The translations under genes were made by a program, and so were the position numbers. From JABDMH01 sp965223105 (GTDB lineage Bacteria; Bacteroidota; Bacteroidia; Chitinophagales; Saprospiraceae), in contig OZ244987.1 in NCBI GenBank assembly GCA_965223105.1, positions 682,001-746,000 of the forward strand: DNA of 64,000 nt. Reading direction: 5' to 3'. Shown here piece by piece: positions 63,033 to 64,000 of this stretch. The notes beneath the pieces are model-generated. The model did not search any database, was not told the origin of the DNA, and was given only the letters and a program-made list of their open reading frames with translations. The first letter of the stretch is position 1. Each line of letters opens with the position of its first letter.

Positions 63033-64000
63033 GAGGGATCAAAAGAAAAAAAGAGTTAAGACCACCAGGGGTAAGGGCAATAAAATCAAGCGTAAAAAGG
63101 TAAAAGCACCTCAGAAGGTGACCCTATTTGGTCAGCAGCTGGACGAGATATTCATACTCAAGTCTGGTCGAGCACAAGACCAATCTCAAAAAAAGGTTTT
63201 TATAGGTTCGAGCATTTTGATCTTACTCATCAGCATTTTGATGTCACTCTCTGTAGGCATCAATAGTGATGATACCTATCAGAATGATTATTCCGAACTG
63301 GTGGTTGATTTTTATGCCTCGCTAGGTAGGGATACCTCATTTATGGAGTATGAGGAGGAGGCGAAGATCTACTACTACGGAGCATTTTTTGAAGTGATCG
63401 CCGGCGCCACCACCTCAATGCTGGGCTTAGATCCCAACGATGCAGAATATCATCAGATCAGGCATGTTTGGAATGCCATTTTCGGGGTGGCAGCCATGGT
63501 TTTTACCGGCTTGATTGCACGGTATTTGGGGGGGTGGATCCCAGCCATACTCGTTCTTTTTTTCATGTTTCTTAGCCCGAGATTTTTAGGACACAGTTTA
63601 ATGAACCCCAAGGATATCCCCTTTGCTTTTGGCTACATCATGTCCGTTTTTTATATGATCCGGGTGCTTGATGGTATGCCCAAACCCAAGCGCCAGGATT
63701 TGGCTCTTTTAGCCCTGGGTTTTGGTGTGAGCATCGGTACCCGGGCCGGGGGACTGATTCTTGTGCCCTACCTGTTACTTTTTATTGCTTTGACCGGATT
63801 TATAAAGCATGACAAGCTCCGCTTTTTCAGCAATGGAAAACTCTTGATGAATTACGCAAGTGCGGTTCTGATTGTAATTATGGGAGGTATGTTGGTGGGC
63901 ATCTTGCTTTGGCCATATGCTTTGCTTGATCCTTTGAAACATCCCATAGAAGCCTTGAACACGTTTACCAAGGTCTGGACAAGTATCAAGGTGCTTTATG
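63025..64000 (+). CDS. GT-C-fold membrane protein (PMT/GT39-like), partial at right edge
   Basis: The ATG at 63025 overlaps the methyltransferase stop by eight bases, and the frame stays open for 325 codons to the window edge. The N-terminus is very basic (about 1-30). The first membrane helix is at about 58-79, followed by a loop with SVGINSDDTYQNDY, an acidic pair where GT-C transferases carry a catalytic Asp. Several further helices follow (FGVAAMVFTGLIARYLGGWI and LVPYLLLFIALTGFI). It is probably a lipid-linked sugar transferase, but the family call is by layout only. Confidence 0.65.
   Translation, partial: MARRDQKKKRVKTTRGKGNKIKRKKVKAPQKVTLFGQQLDEIFILKSGRAQDQSQKKVFIGSSILILLISILMSLSVGINSDDTYQNDYSELVVDFYASLGRDTSFMEYEEEAKIYYYGAFFEVIAGATTSMLGLDPNDAEYHQIRHVWNAIFGVAAMVFTGLIARYLGGWIPAILVLFFMFLSPRFLGHSLMNPKDIPFAFGYIMSVFYMIRVLDGMPKPKRQDLALLALGFGVSIGTRAGGLILVPYLLLFIALTGFIKHDKLRFFSNGKLLMNYASAVLIVIMGGMLVGILLWPYALLDPLKHPIEALNTFTKVWTSIKVLY

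Noticed and set aside
1..64000. CRISPR arrays, tRNA/rRNA genes, prophage and insertion sequences
   Set aside because: No regularly spaced direct repeats, cloverleaf-like segments, integrases or transposases were seen on either strand.

Overview
The window is ordinary chromosomal DNA of a Bacteroidota bacterium. I infer this from two SusC/SusD outer-membrane nutrient receptor pairs, a CRTAC1/ASPIC surface lipoprotein, several loose Bacteroidota-type lipoproteins, a FadL/OmpP1 porin, DUF3127 and DUF2807 proteins, near-absent Shine-Dalgarno sites, and several exact TAnnTTTG promoter -7 elements. A free-living, possibly marine, Saprospiria/Cytophagia-like heterotroph fits best, but the genus cannot be fixed from sequence alone. 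No tRNA, rRNA, CRISPR array, phage or insertion sequence was seen.

Layout. 0-1.3 kb: a response regulator translationally coupled to a TPR sensor that runs off the left edge. 1.6-11.2 kb: a carbohydrate/sugar-acid block with a sodium symporter, a coupled HpcH/HpaI aldolase, an esterase-like hydrolase, a 1026-aa ThuA/sugar-dehydrogenase/PKD/cytochrome c lipoprotein, and a secreted glucuronidase-like hydrolase on the other strand. 11.6-12.9 kb: an unusual fusion of a [2Fe-2S] ferredoxin, a class III nucleotide cyclase and a globin. 13-14.5 kb: an O-acetylhomoserine sulfhydrylase-type enzyme. 14.6-19.5 kb: a CHAT protease/TPR protein divergent from an ECF sigma factor and a membrane TPR anti-sigma-like protein. 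19.5-26 kb: a minus-strand sugar-acid operon (DUF1080, a hidden 56-aa membrane protein, symporter, CBM9-like protein, SnoaL-RidA fusion, enolase-superfamily dehydratase, SDR). 26-39.7 kb: a CRTAC1 lipoprotein and two SusC/SusD pairs placed head to head; the minus-strand susC carries a one-base frameshift. 39.8-42.4 kb: a lipoprotein, and a LacI regulator coupled to an SGNH hydrolase.

From 42.4 kb onward the content is mostly housekeeping: tesB, a FadL-like porin, a repeat-rich SR/RWN secreted protein, proS, an ArsC-fold protein without its cysteine, an SSB-like DUF3127 protein, a six-repeat tryptophan protein, bcp, meaB, cysteine desulfurase plus IscA-type scaffold, GGCT, a DUF2807 adhesin-like protein, an enoyl-CoA hydratase, a Bax inhibitor-1 protein, an M48 protease, a decayed 2-hydroxyacid dehydrogenase fragment, rpsT, HU, a second Cys/Met PLP enzyme, and a right-edge envelope-glycan operon (wecB, GT2, methyltransferase, GT-C-like membrane protein).

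How the genes work together (inference): the SusCD pairs, esterase, glucuronidase-like hydrolase and DUF1080 protein would capture and cut a glycan. The two symporters would import acidic sugars or oligomers. The SDR, enolase-superfamily dehydratase and HpcH aldolase form the oxidation-dehydration-aldol sequence of a non-phosphorylative sugar or sugar-acid pathway. The most unusual single genes are the ferredoxin-cyclase-globin fusion, the SnoaL-RidA fusion, the 180-aa six-fold W-x6-W repeat protein and the hidden small membrane protein beside the symporter.
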